A DNA stretch of 64,000 nucleotides from Burkholderiales bacterium (lineage in GTDB: Bacteria; Pseudomonadota; Gammaproteobacteria; Burkholderiales; Burkholderiaceae_C), in assembly GCA_003241965.1 (NCBI GenBank), contig QBMB01000005.1, positions 1 to 64,000 of the forward strand, in the 5' to 3' direction. The position numbers were made by a program, and so were the translations under genes. Below the pieces are notes generated by a model. It saw only the letters and a list, made by a program, of their open reading frames with translations, was not told where the DNA came from and ran no database searches. Below are positions 45,534 to 55,829 of the stretch, one piece after another (the stretch's first letter is position 1; every line of letters begins with the position of its first letter).

Positions 45534-46619
45534 TCAGGCGCCACGGGCGAAGCGCCAGGCCATTTCGGCCATGGGGCGCGCGCCAGCGGCCGACTTCACG
45601 GCCTGGTCGCTCGATGCGGTGCCGGCCTCGACCCGCTTGGCGATGCCTTGCAGGATGGCCGCCAGTCGGAACATGTTGTAGGCGAGGTAGAAGGCCCAGT
45701 CGGCCTTGAGCTGCGCGGGTGTGGCGATGCCGGTGCGCTCGCAGTAGAGCGCGATGTATTCGTCTTCCGTGGGGATGCCCAGGGCCTTCGCGTCGACCCC
45801 GCCGATGCCACGGAACATGCCGGGCGGGATGTGCCAGGACATGCAGTGGTAACTGAAGTCGGCCAGCGGGTGGCCCAGCGTGGAGAGTTCCCAGTCGAGC
45901 ACGGCGAGCACACGCGGCTCGGAGCTGTGAAACATCAGGTTGTCGAGGCGGAAGTCACCGTGCACCACCGACAACATCGACTCTTCGCGCGCCATGGCCG
46001 GGATGTTGTTGGGCAGCCATTCCATGAGCCGGTCCATCTCGGGGATGGGCTGGGTGACGGACGCCACGTACTGCTTGCTCCAGCGGCCGATCTGGCGCTC
46101 GAAGTAGTTGCCGGGCTTGCCATAACCATCCAGGCCGATGGCCAGCGGCTTCACGGTGTGCAGTGCGGCGATCACGCGGTTCATCTCGTTGTAGATCGCG
46201 CCACGCTGCGCGTTCGTCATGTCGGGCAGGGCCTGGTCCCACAGCACCCGGCCGTCGACGCATTCCATGATGTAGAAGGCGCGACCGATCACCGACTCGT
46301 CTTCGCACAACACATGCATCTGCGCCACCGGCACGTCGGTGCCCTGCAGCGCACTCATCACACGAAACTCGCGCTCGATGGCGTGGGCTGAGGGCAGCAG
46401 CCTGGCCACCGGGCCGGGCTTGGCGCGCATCACGTACGCGCGCTGGGGTGTGATGAGTTTGTAGGTGGGGTTGGACTGGCCGCCCTTGAACATCTCCACC
46501 GTCAACGGGCCATCAAAGCCCGGCAGGCGGCTCTGAAGCCAGGTGGCCAGGGCGGCCTCGTCGAACAGGTGCTGTCCCGCCACTGGGCGGGTGCCGGTGA
46601 AATTCTGCGTGTCGCTCAT
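45534..46619 (-). CDS. APH-family phosphotransferase (ACAD10/11-kinase-like)
   Basis: VVHGDFRLDNLMFHSSEPRVLAVLDWELSTLGHPLADFSYHCMSWH. Confidence 0.9.
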   Translation of the reverse strand: MSDTQNFTGTRPVAGQHLFDEAALATWLQSRLPGFDGPLTVEMFKGGQSNPTYKLITPQRAYVMRAKPGPVARLLPSAHAIEREFRVMSALQGTDVPVAQMHVLCEDESVIGRAFYIMECVDGRVLWDQALPDMTNAQRGAIYNEMNRVIAALHTVKPLAIGLDGYGKPGNYFERQIGRWSKQYVASVTQPIPEMDRLMEWLPNNIPAMAREESMLSVVHGDFRLDNLMFHSSEPRVLAVLDWELSTLGHPLADFSYHCMSWHIPPGMFRGIGGVDAKALGIPTEDEYIALYCERTGIATPAQLKADWAFYLAYNMFRLAAILQGIAKRVEAGTASSDQAVKSAAGARPMAEMAWRFARGA

Positions 46620-46668
46620 GCGTGAAGGCCTTGTTGGGGAATGGGAGAGGAGGCCATCACGCGCAGCC

Positions 46669-47388
46669 TCAGGATTCGGCTTCCGCGATGCGCATCAGCA
46701 TGTCCCGGTTGCGCACCACCAGCCCTCCCTGTTCGATGCGGATCGCATCGTCGCGCTCCATCGACTTGAGTTCCTGGTTCACCCGCTGGCGCGAAGCGCC
46801 GAGCAACTGGGCCAGTTCTTCCTGCGCCAGTTGCAGGCCGATGCGCATTTCGTTGCCGTCGGACAGGCAGGGCACGCCATAGCTGCGCACCAGGTGCAGC
46901 AACTGCTTGGCCAGCCGCGCGCGCAAGGGCAGGGTGTTGAGGTCTTCCACGAGACCAAACAGCGTTCGGATGCGCCGCGCCTGCAGGCGCATCAGCGCCT
47001 CGTACAACTCCACATGCGAGCTGAGGATCTTCTGAAAATCGGTGCGGGCCACACACAGCAGCGTGGTGGGTCCATGGGCATAAGCATCGTGTGTGCGCTG
47101 ATCGCCGTCGAACATCGCCACGTCGCCGAACCACACGCCCGGCTCCACATAGGTCAGCGTGATCTGTTTGCCCGAGAGCGAGGTGGAACTCACGCGCACC
47201 GCGCCCTTGGCCACCGCCGTCCATTCGGACGGTGGATCGCCTCGGGCGACGATGAGGTCGCTGTCCTTGAATCGCTTGACGTAGGCGCATCGGAGTATGT
47301 CGTGCCGCAGGGAGGGAGAAAGGCTGGAGAACCAGCGACCACTGTTGATCGCCTCGCGTTCTTCCATTGTCAGAATCGGTTCGTCCAT
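46669..47388 (-). CDS. Crp/Fnr family transcriptional regulator
   Basis: cNMP-binding-like domain plus HTH LAQEELAQLLGASRQRVNQELKSMERDDAIRIEQGGLVVRN. Confidence 0.9.
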   Translation of the reverse strand: MDEPILTMEEREAINSGRWFSSLSPSLRHDILRCAYVKRFKDSDLIVARGDPPSEWTAVAKGAVRVSSTSLSGKQITLTYVEPGVWFGDVAMFDGDQRTHDAYAHGPTTLLCVARTDFQKILSSHVELYEALMRLQARRIRTLFGLVEDLNTLPLRARLAKQLLHLVRSYGVPCLSDGNEMRIGLQLAQEELAQLLGASRQRVNQELKSMERDDAIRIEQGGLVVRNRDMLMRIAEAES

Positions 47389-47497
47389 GGGCTGTCTTTT
47401 GAGTGACTGGAAAGTCGATGATTGTCGCCACTGGGACGTGGCAACGGGCTCAGGGTATGCGCGCAGAGCGTCTGCGCCGCTGCGCTTGCGCGCAACG

Positions 47498-48283
47498 TCA
47501 ACGGTATTGCGCGGGGCGCTTGTTGATGAAGGCGTCGATGCCCTCGCCAGCATTGGCGTGGTGCAGGTTGCGCACGAAGTGGTCGCGCTCGGCGCCCAGC
47601 TGCGCATGGAGCAGCACCGTGGGTGCGTCGTTGGCCAGTTCCTTGATGCTGGCCAGCGCATTCGGCGCGCGGGCATTGAGCCGTTCGCACAATGCGAGCG
47701 CGTCGGTGAGTGCCTCTCCGGTAGCGCTCACGGTGTTGATGACGCCGAGCTGTTGCAAGCGTTCTGCGCCGATGCGGTCGCCGCACATGAGCAACTGCAG
47801 GGCGGTGGCGCGGGGCAGGGCACGCATGAGGCTCCAGCTGGCGCCGCCGTCGGGTGACAGTCCCACGTTGCTGTAGGCCATCACGAACACGCTGCTCTGC
47901 GCGGCCACCACCATGTCACATGCCAGGGCGAGCGAGAAGCCGGCGCCGGCGCAGGACCCTTCCACGGCGGCCACCACCGGTTTGGGAAACGCACGGATGG
48001 TCTCGATCCAGTTGTGCAGGCCTTCGATGCTTTGCACCTGCACCTCGGGTGGCAGCTGTCGGTTGGCCAGCAGGCGCTGCAGGTTGCCACCGGCGCAGAA
48101 GTGCTTGCCCTCGCCCGTGATCACCACGCTGCGCACGTCCGGGCTGCTCTCGGCCACGTTGAGCGCTTCCACCCCGGCAGCGTACATGTCGGGGCCCAGT
48201 GCGTTGCGGTGCTCGGGGTTGCTGATGGTCAGCACCATGGTCTGGCCATGGCTGTGGCTCTTGAGGCTGGCGGTCATCTTCAA
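47498..48283 (-). CDS. Enoyl-CoA hydratase family protein
   Basis: VVITGEGKHFCAGGNLQRLL, AAVEGSCAGAGFSLALACDMVVA. Confidence 0.9.
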   Translation of the reverse strand: MKMTASLKSHSHGQTMVLTISNPEHRNALGPDMYAAGVEALNVAESSPDVRSVVITGEGKHFCAGGNLQRLLANRQLPPEVQVQSIEGLHNWIETIRAFPKPVVAAVEGSCAGAGFSLALACDMVVAAQSSVFVMAYSNVGLSPDGGASWSLMRALPRATALQLLMCGDRIGAERLQQLGVINTVSATGEALTDALALCERLNARAPNALASIKELANDAPTVLLHAQLGAERDHFVRNLHHANAGEGIDAFINKRPAQYR

Positions 48284-49800
48284 GCTTCCTCGTGCGTGAG
48301 GCTCAGGCCCAGCGCGCCGCGCCGGCGCAGCCAGGGCGAAGGGCGGTAACGCGGGTCGCCGTAAACCGTCTGCAAGTTGAAGAGGATTTCCAGCATGTTG
48401 GTCGGGCCGATACGGTCACCCATGGCCAGCGGTCCCATGGGGTAACCCAGACCGAGGGTGACGGCCACGTCCAGATCGGCCGGCGAGCAGATGCCTTGTT
48501 GGCACATGTCGGCGGCAATGTTGACGATGGTGGCCACCACGCGCTGCGTGACAAAGCCGCCGCTGTCGCGGATCACGCTGACCGCCTTGCCGTCGCGCGC
48601 GAACAGGGCGTGCGCGGCCTGTGCCATGTCGGGCCTCGTGGCCGGGTTGGTGGCCAGCACCCGGCGCTTCACCGCAGCGTCGTCCAGCATCATGTCGATG
48701 CCCACCGTGCGCGTGGCATCCAGCCGCTCCACGGCGGCCAGGGTGGTCACGTCCAGACCGAGAGGCGCCACCAGGATCAGGGCGGCAGAAGAGGGCGCAG
48801 CCGCGGTCTCGATGTTCGCCCCGAGATCTTTCAGCAACTGGTAGAGCTCGACGCGACGCGCTGCCTTGGGCGACACCCACACCGGCGGCATCTCGGCCAC
48901 CACCGGCACAGCGGGCTCGGTCGGCACCTGGGCCACACCCTTGTCGTAAGCGTAGAAGCCTTCTCCCACCTTCTTGCCCACCACACCACCCGCCAGCCGC
49001 TGCGCGGTGATCACGCTGGGGCGGTAACGCGGTTCTTCAAAGTACTGGTGGTAGATCGACTCCATCACCGGGTGCGACACGTCCAGCGCGGTCAAGTCCA
49101 TCAGCTCGAATGGGCCCAGGCGAAAACCCATCTGGTCTTTCAGGATGCGGTCGATGGTGGCGAAATCGGCCACGCGCTCGCCCACCACCCGCAGCGCCTC
49201 GGTGCCGTAGCCGCGCCCGGCGTGGTTGACGATGAAGCCCGGCGTGTCTTGCGCCGCCACCGGTGTGTGGCCGAACTGGCGGGTGAAGTCGGTGAGCTTC
49301 TGGCAGACGGAGGCGCTGGTCTTCAGGCCTGCGATCACCTCCACCACCCGCATCAGCGGCACCGGATTGAAGAAGTGAAAGCCCGCCAACTGGGCCGGGC
49401 GTTTCAGGGCGGCGGCAATCGCCGTGACCGACAGGGAAGACGTGTTGGTGGCCAACACCGCCTCGGGTCCGACGATGCCTTCGAGTTCGCTGAACAGGCG
49501 CTGCTTGACGTCCAGCTGTTCAACCACCGCCTCGATGACCAGATCGCAGGGCGCCAGGTCGGTCAGCGCCTGGGCCAGATGCAGGCGCTCCAGGCAGGCC
49601 TGCATTTGCGCTGCATCCATCTTGTTCTTGGTCACCAGGGTTTGCCAGGTGGTGTGCAAGGCGTCACGCGCCGCTTGCGCCGCGCCGGGTTGCACGTCGA
49701 ACAGCCAGACTTTGCTGCCTGCTTGGGCGGCCATCTGTGCGATGCCGCGGCCCATGGCGCCCGTTCCCACTAGTCCGGTGTTCTGAAAGATGGGTTGCAT
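48280..49800 (-). CDS. 3-hydroxyacyl-CoA dehydrogenase (two C-terminal domains)
   Basis: GLVGTGAMGRGIAQMAAQAGSKVWLFDVQPGAAQAA; HFFNPVPLMRVVEVI; start MQPIFQNTG at 49800. Confidence 0.92.
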   Translation of the reverse strand: MQPIFQNTGLVGTGAMGRGIAQMAAQAGSKVWLFDVQPGAAQAARDALHTTWQTLVTKNKMDAAQMQACLERLHLAQALTDLAPCDLVIEAVVEQLDVKQRLFSELEGIVGPEAVLATNTSSLSVTAIAAALKRPAQLAGFHFFNPVPLMRVVEVIAGLKTSASVCQKLTDFTRQFGHTPVAAQDTPGFIVNHAGRGYGTEALRVVGERVADFATIDRILKDQMGFRLGPFELMDLTALDVSHPVMESIYHQYFEEPRYRPSVITAQRLAGGVVGKKVGEGFYAYDKGVAQVPTEPAVPVVAEMPPVWVSPKAARRVELYQLLKDLGANIETAAAPSSAALILVAPLGLDVTTLAAVERLDATRTVGIDMMLDDAAVKRRVLATNPATRPDMAQAAHALFARDGKAVSVIRDSGGFVTQRVVATIVNIAADMCQQGICSPADLDVAVTLGLGYPMGPLAMGDRIGPTNMLEILFNLQTVYGDPRYRPSPWLRRRGALGLSLTHEEA

Positions 49801-49876
49801 AAGTGTGTTGTATTTGGAATGAGAGCCTCTGCAGCTATGACAGAATCGCGCAAAGAACGAAACAAGGAAGTCTGGC

Positions 49877-52006
49877 GTGCGCAAGTACTGGACAGGTTGT
49901 ATTTTGCTATCAACTGCCTTGAGCAGTTCTGCCGTGACCTTGGGCCGTCACAGTGGCGCCGCCATGATTGGCCGCCCGCTGGACGTTCGCGTGCAGGTCT
50001 TGCTCGCGCCTGGCGAAGACTTGACCAATCTGTGCATCCAGACCGATGTGTTCTACGGAGACACCCAGGTTTCGCCCAACCTGGTGCGCACCTCACCCCA
50101 AAAAACCACGCCCGATGCCGAATCGTCGGTGCGGGTGCAGGCCACCCTGCCCGTCAACGAGCCCTTTGTCACGCTGTATGTGAAGGCCGGTTGCGGCACC
50201 CAGTTCACTCGCCGCTTCGTGCTGCTGGCCGACCTGATCAACGAACCCCTCACGGCAGCCACGCAGCCAGGCACCGGCGCCGCAGCCCCGGTGGCGGCTG
50301 CACCCTCGGTCTTGCCTCGCGTGGCCGACTCGGGCAATGCTGCAGGGGCCTTGGCTTCGGGGACGTCAGGTGCGCCGGTGGTTGGCCAGACTCGACCCAG
50401 GCCTGCCAATCCCGTGCGCGCAGAAGCGCCTGCCCAGCGCCCGCCATCGGTGGTGCGCCGGGCGCCGCCCAAACCACCCGTGGCTGCCGCCCCACGGTTG
50501 CAGCTCGATCCGATCGACCTGACCACGGGCATCGAGCGCGATCCGACCCTCAAGCTCTCGCCCATGCTGCTCACCGAGCCCAGCACCTCGGACGAAGCGC
50601 GTGCAGCGGCTGCGCAGCTGTGGAAGAGCATCAATGCCTCACCCGAGGATGTTCTGCGCGACGCGCAAAAGCTGGCCTCGCTGGAATCCGAAGTGGCACG
50701 CCTTCGTCAAGAGCAGACCCAATCCCAGGCAACGCTGGGGGATCTCAATGCGCGGCTTGAAGAATCACAGGCGCAGCGTTACCAGAACTGGCTGGTGTAT
50801 CTGTTGGGTGGCTCGCTGTTGCTGGCGCTGCTGGCCGTGCTGCTGGTGTGGCGCCGCCGCCCGGAGCCGGTCGTGCAAGCGTCCGAGGCTTCCCGTGCCT
50901 GGTGGGCGCCCGAGGACGAAGAAAAGACCGTGCTCGTTCCGCTGGATGCCGATGAGGGCGCGCGCAAGGCGACCTCCGGCCTCGCGCCATTGGGTGAGGC
51001 GGTCGACCTCGACCTGGACTTCGATCTGGATCAGGATTCCGGCTTTGACGGGTTGAACAGCCCGAACCGTCAGGCCGCACAGGACAAGACCTCTGCGTCG
51101 AATGTCGAATCGGTCGCCGACGTTTCTGCGCGCGATCGGCGCGAGTTCTCGACCAGTGCCATCGGAGTGTCGCGCTCGGTGGCTACCGAAGAGTTGTTTG
51201 ACGTACAGCAGCAAGCCGATTTTTTCGTGTCCCTGGGCGAAGACGAGCAGGCGATTCAGGTCCTCAAGGACCACCTGACCGAAAGCCACGAACCCAGCGC
51301 GCTGACATACCTCGATCTCTTCCACATCTACCACCGGCTGGGACGCCAGGTCGATTACGAAAATCTTCGTGAGGAGTTCAACCACGTCTTCAACGCGGGA
51401 GCACCGCCCTTTGAGGGCTACTCCCGGCGTGGTCAGGGCCTGGAGTCGTACGAAACGGCTTTCAGCCGGATCCAGGCCCTGTGGCCACAGCCGCGCGTGC
51501 TCGACCTCATCGAACAATCGATCTTTCGCGATGCAAACGACAGCGCCTCCGAGGTGTTCGATCTGGAGGCTTACCGCGAGTTGCTGATGCTGCACGCCAT
51601 CGCCAAGGACCTCATCCAGCGCGACAACGCGGCTCCCCGGGCCAACTCGGATTTTCAGCACACCGCGATGCAACCGCTGAAAGCGGCCGGCAAAAATACT
51701 CAGGCCGTGAGCACCTCACTGCGCGACCGTACCGAACGGTTGACGCAGCCCATGCATCTGGACGACAGGCCACACGCATCTCCGCGTCTGGGCCTGGACA
51801 TCAATCTCGATGAGTTGTCTGAGATGGCCACATTCGAGGCGTCACTTCCCGATGTGGATGTGGTGGTGGAGCCATCGGCAAAGGCCACGCAGCCTGCAGA
51901 CTTTGAAGCTGGCGAAAAAGGTGACAACCTGATCGACTTTGAAGTCCTCGACTTTGACCTGCCACCAGACACTGGCAAGGACAAAGACAAGAACAAGAAG
52001 CCCTGA
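49877..52006 (+). CDS. FimV-like/TPR-containing membrane protein
   Basis: Signal-like N-terminus, GRPLDVRVQVLLAPGEDL, TM segment, acidic C-terminal domain with EQAIQVLKDHLTESHEPSALTYLDLFHIYHRLG. Confidence 0.7.
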   Translation: MRKYWTGCILLSTALSSSAVTLGRHSGAAMIGRPLDVRVQVLLAPGEDLTNLCIQTDVFYGDTQVSPNLVRTSPQKTTPDAESSVRVQATLPVNEPFVTLYVKAGCGTQFTRRFVLLADLINEPLTAATQPGTGAAAPVAAAPSVLPRVADSGNAAGALASGTSGAPVVGQTRPRPANPVRAEAPAQRPPSVVRRAPPKPPVAAAPRLQLDPIDLTTGIERDPTLKLSPMLLTEPSTSDEARAAAAQLWKSINASPEDVLRDAQKLASLESEVARLRQEQTQSQATLGDLNARLEESQAQRYQNWLVYLLGGSLLLALLAVLLVWRRRPEPVVQASEASRAWWAPEDEEKTVLVPLDADEGARKATSGLAPLGEAVDLDLDFDLDQDSGFDGLNSPNRQAAQDKTSASNVESVADVSARDRREFSTSAIGVSRSVATEELFDVQQQADFFVSLGEDEQAIQVLKDHLTESHEPSALTYLDLFHIYHRLGRQVDYENLREEFNHVFNAGAPPFEGYSRRGQGLESYETAFSRIQALWPQPRVLDLIEQSIFRDANDSASEVFDLEAYRELLMLHAIAKDLIQRDNAAPRANSDFQHTAMQPLKAAGKNTQAVSTSLRDRTERLTQPMHLDDRPHASPRLGLDINLDELSEMATFEASLPDVDVVVEPSAKATQPADFEAGEKGDNLIDFEVLDFDLPPDTGKDKDKNKKP

Positions 52007-52020
52007 GCTTGGGCGAACGA

Positions 52021-52052
52021 AAAAAAACGCCGCGTCTTGCGGCGTTTTTTTT
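52021..52052. terminator. Bidirectional rho-independent terminator
   Basis: AAAAAAACGCCGC-GTCTT-GCGGCGTTTTTTTT between convergent genes. Confidence 0.9.
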
Positions 52053-52064
52053 GAACCAACCTGA

Positions 52065-53072
52065 CTACCGGCGAACTTGCAATGCGCCAGGGTTCACGAT
52101 GTTGGTCGGTGTGCCCTTGATGAAATTGACCACGTTGTCAAAAGCTGATGAGAAGTACTGCTCGTAGCTGTCCTGTTCCACATAACCGATGTGAGGTGTG
52201 CAGATGCAGTTTTCCAGTCGCAGCAGCGCATGGCCTTGCAAGATCGGCTCGGACTCGAACACGTCGACCGCTGCCATGCCAGGGCGCCCCCGGTTGAGTG
52301 ATGCGAGCAAGGCTTCGGGCTCGATCAGCTCGGCGCGCGAGGTGTTGACCAACAGGGACGTGGGCTTCATGCGGCCCAGGTCTTCCAGCGTCACACAGCC
52401 AGCGCTGGTGTCGCTCAGTCGCAAATGCAGCGAAAGCACGTCCGCCGATTCAAAAAAGACTTCTCGACTCTGCGCCGCCTCGAACCCATCGGCCACCGCG
52501 CGGGCTCGCGACGCCTCGCTGCCCCAGACCAGCACGCGCATGCCGAAAGCGCGACCGTACTCGGCCACCAGCTGACCAATGCGTCCATAGCTCCAGACGC
52601 CCAGGGTCTTTCCGCGCAGCACCATGCCTACACCGAAGTTGGTCGGCATGGCCGAGGACTTCAGCCCGGCCTGTTGCCAGGCACCGTGCTTCAGGTTGGA
52701 GACATATTGGGGAATGCGCCGCATGGACGCCATGATCAAGGCCCAGGTCAGTTCGGCGGTCGAGAACGGAGAACCAACGCCTTCAGCCACGGCAATGCCA
52801 CGCTCCGTGCAGGCTGCCACATCCAGGTGGCTGCCCACGCGCCCCGTCTGGACAATCAGCTTGAGGCGTGGCAGTTTTTCGATGAGCTGGCGCGAGATCT
52901 GGGTGCGCTCACGGATCAGCACCAGCACATCGGTATCGCGCAAACGGATCGACAGTTGGCCGACGCCCTTGACGGTGTTGGTGAAGACCTTGGCCGGAAA
53001 GGGTTCCAGCTTCTGGGCGCACTTGAGTTTGCGCACCGCGTCCTGATAGTCGTCAAGAATCACAATATTCAT
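52065..53072 (-). CDS. D-2-hydroxyacid dehydrogenase family protein
   Basis: GKTLGVWSYGRIGQLVAEYGRAFGMRVLVWG; LLVNTSRAELIE; CTPHIGYVEQDSYEQYF. Confidence 0.9.
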   Translation of the reverse strand: MNIVILDDYQDAVRKLKCAQKLEPFPAKVFTNTVKGVGQLSIRLRDTDVLVLIRERTQISRQLIEKLPRLKLIVQTGRVGSHLDVAACTERGIAVAEGVGSPFSTAELTWALIMASMRRIPQYVSNLKHGAWQQAGLKSSAMPTNFGVGMVLRGKTLGVWSYGRIGQLVAEYGRAFGMRVLVWGSEASRARAVADGFEAAQSREVFFESADVLSLHLRLSDTSAGCVTLEDLGRMKPTSLLVNTSRAELIEPEALLASLNRGRPGMAAVDVFESEPILQGHALLRLENCICTPHIGYVEQDSYEQYFSSAFDNVVNFIKGTPTNIVNPGALQVRR

Positions 53073-53117
53073 GCGCCTATTGTGCCCTCGCTGTTCGGGC
53101 AGACCTGCCCGCTGAAC

Positions 53118-53489
53118 TCAGGCGGCGCGAGCCATGTGGGCCTGTTCCAGCGCAGCAAGTCGATCGAGTTCTGCACAAACGTCGCTGATGGGCCCCGAGA
53201 TGACCAGCCGCACGTCAGGACGCTTGACCGCCTTGGTGTTCGCCTGGCGCATCACGTTCACCCTGCACGCCGATGAGGTGCGCGGGTCGGTGGGGTCAGT
53301 CTGTCGCTGGGGTGTGGGGCTGTTGGCCGCCTCCCTGTTCAGCCACCCGGCGCGTGCAAAGCGCTGCACGGCTTTGGCCGCCACGGCTGAGGCAGCTGGA
53401 CGTGGATGGCGTTGCGACGGAAGGGGCAACCAGCAGTCGATCAACTGCAGAGGTGCGCGCCACGTGTTGGTATTGAAAATTTTTCCCAT
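53118..53489 (-). CDS. Hypothetical protein
   Basis: ORF MGKIFNTNTWRAPLQLIDCWLPLPSQRHPRPAASAVAAKAVQRFARAGWL... downstream of lexA, same strand. Confidence 0.45.
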   Translation of the reverse strand: MGKIFNTNTWRAPLQLIDCWLPLPSQRHPRPAASAVAAKAVQRFARAGWLNREAANSPTPQRQTDPTDPRTSSACRVNVMRQANTKAVKRPDVRLVISGPISDVCAELDRLAALEQAHMARAA

Positions 53490-53625
53490 GCGAAACTCCA
53501 GATGAGGGGTTGAACACAGGCAGGATTGCAAGGAAGTCGCCAACGCAGGGATGTGTCCATGGGCGGGCTGCTCGCTCGCCGGACCAAACGCCCGCCACCT
53601 GCTGAGGCAACAGAGACCCGACGGG

Positions 53626-54312
53626 TCAGAGTTGAAAACTGTTGCGGATGAGGCCCACCGCGAGACCTTCGATTTCGAACGGCTCACCGGGCTCGATCAC
53701 GATGGTCTTGTAGTCTGGGTTCTCGGCGTGAAGCTCTATGACGTTTTGCCGGCGCATGAAGCGCTTCACGGTCACGTCCTCACCGAGCCTGGCCACCACG
53801 ATCTGACCGTTCTTGGCTTCCTTGGCGGACTTCACCGCCAGCAGATCGCCGTCGATGATGCCGACATCGCGCATGGACATGCCGCGCACCTTGAGCAGGT
53901 AGTCGGGTTCGCGCGAAAACAGGCTGCGCTCCACGTGGTAGCTCTGCTCCACGTGTTCCTGCGCCAGGATGGGGGAGCCGGCTGCGACCCGACCGATCAG
54001 GGGGAGCAGGAGCTGCGCCAGGCTGGGGAGCGGGAGAGTAAGCTGGCGCCCGCGCGAGTCGTTGATGGAGCGCAGGTCTTCGCTGCGAAGGCGGATGCCG
54101 CGCGATGTGCCGCTGACCAGTTCAATGACGCCCTTGCGCGCCAGTGCCTGCAGGTGCTCCTCGGCCGCGTTGGCCGACTTGAAGCCGAGCTCGCTGGCAA
54201 TCTCGGCGCGCGTAGGCGGGGAACCGGTGCGGGCAATGGCGGTCTGGATGAGTTCCAGAATCTGCTGTTGCCGGGCGGTGAGCTTGGGCGTGGTGGCGGG
54301 CATTTCTAGCAT
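53626..54312 (-). CDS. lexA: LexA repressor
   Basis: [76 protein letters not shown]. Confidence 0.97.
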   Translation of the reverse strand: MLEMPATTPKLTARQQQILELIQTAIARTGSPPTRAEIASELGFKSANAAEEHLQALARKGVIELVSGTSRGIRLRSEDLRSINDSRGRQLTLPLPSLAQLLLPLIGRVAAGSPILAQEHVEQSYHVERSLFSREPDYLLKVRGMSMRDVGIIDGDLLAVKSAKEAKNGQIVVARLGEDVTVKRFMRRQNVIELHAENPDYKTIVIEPGEPFEIEGLAVGLIRNSFQL

Positions 54313-54367
54313 GTGGACCTCTTCGGGGTGGATGCTTCACCGGGCGGGGTATCCGATCGGTGTGTCA

Positions 54368-54402
54368 CTGTTTTCTTATCCAGTGGCTGTATTTTTAACC
54401 AG
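54368..54402. promoter_or_regulatory. Two tandem LexA (SOS) boxes
   Basis: CTG-TTTTCTTATC-CAG (54368-54383) and CTG-TATTTTTAAC-CAG (54387-54402) upstream of lexA. Confidence 0.75.
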
Positions 54403-54419
54403 TTCAAAGGACTTGGCAA

Positions 54420-55397
54420 GTGGTCAATGAAAACCAGGCGCGGCGCCTCGTGGTTCTGGGCACCGGCGGCACGATTGCCGGGCGCGCAACCCAGCCCAAC
54501 GACAACGTGGGGTATGTGGCCGGCCAGGTGGCGGTGAGCGATCTGGTGGCGATGGTTCCGGCCTTGGCCACCTGTGCGCTGGACATCGAGCAGGTGGCGC
54601 AGATCAACAGCAAGGACATGGTGCTGGGCGTGTGGCAAGCGCTGGTGCGGCGGGTCGCTTCGCATCTGGATCGACGCGAGGTGGCTGGCATCGTGATCAC
54701 CCACGGCACCGACACCATCGAGGAGACAGCCTTCTTGCTGCAGACCTTGCTGAAGCCCTCCAAGCCGGTGGTGCTGACCTGTGCGATGCGCCCCGCCACT
54801 GCGCTGGTGCCGGACGGACCTCAGAACCTGAGCGACGCGGTGGCCGTGGCTCTGCATCCCCAAGCCTGTGGCGTGGTCGTGGTGTGCGCCGGGCGCATTC
54901 ACGGTGCGCTGGACGTGTCCAAGGTTCACCCCTACCGGACGGACCCTTTTGACTCTGGCGACACCGGCGCATTGGGCTGCGTGGAAGAGGGGCAGTTGCG
55001 CATGTTCAGACCTTGGCCGCCTGGTGTGAGCCAGGGCACGCACGATGACGCCGGGTTGCAACGGCTGCTGGGCGCGTCCTCATTGCCGCGCGTGGAGCTG
55101 GTGTTCAGCCACGCCGGCGTCGATGGCGAGTTGGTGCGTGCGCTGCTTGAGCAATCGTCGTCAAAAGCAGGCCCGCTGCGCGGCATCGTGGTGGCGGGCA
55201 CCGGCAACGGCACGGTGCACGAAGATCTGCTGGTGGCGCTGAAAGAGGCACAGGTCCGTGGAGTGGATGTGGTCGTTGCCAGCCGTTGTGCTCAAGGCCG
55301 CGTGGTGCCGCATGCGGGCCAACCCTTGCCCGACTCGGCCGGCTTGTCGCCGGTGAAGGCACGCCTGGCGCTGGCCTTGCAACTGCTGGAGGCCTGA
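54420..55397 (+). CDS. Asparaginase
   Basis: VVLGTGGTIAGRATQPNDNVGY; ITHGTDTIEETAFLL. Confidence 0.93.
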   Translation: MVNENQARRLVVLGTGGTIAGRATQPNDNVGYVAGQVAVSDLVAMVPALATCALDIEQVAQINSKDMVLGVWQALVRRVASHLDRREVAGIVITHGTDTIEETAFLLQTLLKPSKPVVLTCAMRPATALVPDGPQNLSDAVAVALHPQACGVVVVCAGRIHGALDVSKVHPYRTDPFDSGDTGALGCVEEGQLRMFRPWPPGVSQGTHDDAGLQRLLGASSLPRVELVFSHAGVDGELVRALLEQSSSKAGPLRGIVVAGTGNGTVHEDLLVALKEAQVRGVDVVVASRCAQGRVVPHAGQPLPDSAGLSPVKARLALALQLLEA

Positions 55398-55398
55398 C

Positions 55399-55818
55399 AT
55401 GCTGGTGGCTCTGGGTGCACATCCTTGGGCATATCCCATGCTGGAGGTGGTGCACATCATCGGTGTGGCCCTGATCCTGGGCAATCTGGTCCTGCTGGAA
55501 CTGCGCGTGTTCGGTTGGGCTGCCGAATTGCCGATCGAGCCGCTGGCCCGGCTGAGTCTCGGGCTGGCCGGATTGGGTTTTGGTCTGGCCGCGGTGACGG
55601 GTTTGTTGATGTTCGGCACCCAGCCCGGGGAACTGCTGGCCAATCGGGTGTTCACAGTGAAGATGGCGCTGATCATGCTGGCTGGCTGCAATGCGGGCTG
55701 GTTTCATGCGCGCCGTTCGCTGCAGCTCCAGGACACCACGGCCCGAGTGAGCCTGCTCTTGTCCTCGGTGATCTGGATTCTGGTCATCACCTGTGGGCGC
55801 TGGATAGCCTATTTCTGA
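55399..55818 (+). CDS. Small integral membrane protein
   Basis: Four hydrophobic segments; VVHIIGVALILGNLVLLELRVFG. Confidence 0.65.
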   Translation: MLVALGAHPWAYPMLEVVHIIGVALILGNLVLLELRVFGWAAELPIEPLARLSLGLAGLGFGLAAVTGLLMFGTQPGELLANRVFTVKMALIMLAGCNAGWFHARRSLQLQDTTARVSLLLSSVIWILVITCGRWIAYF

Positions 55819-55829
55819 AGGAGAACCCC

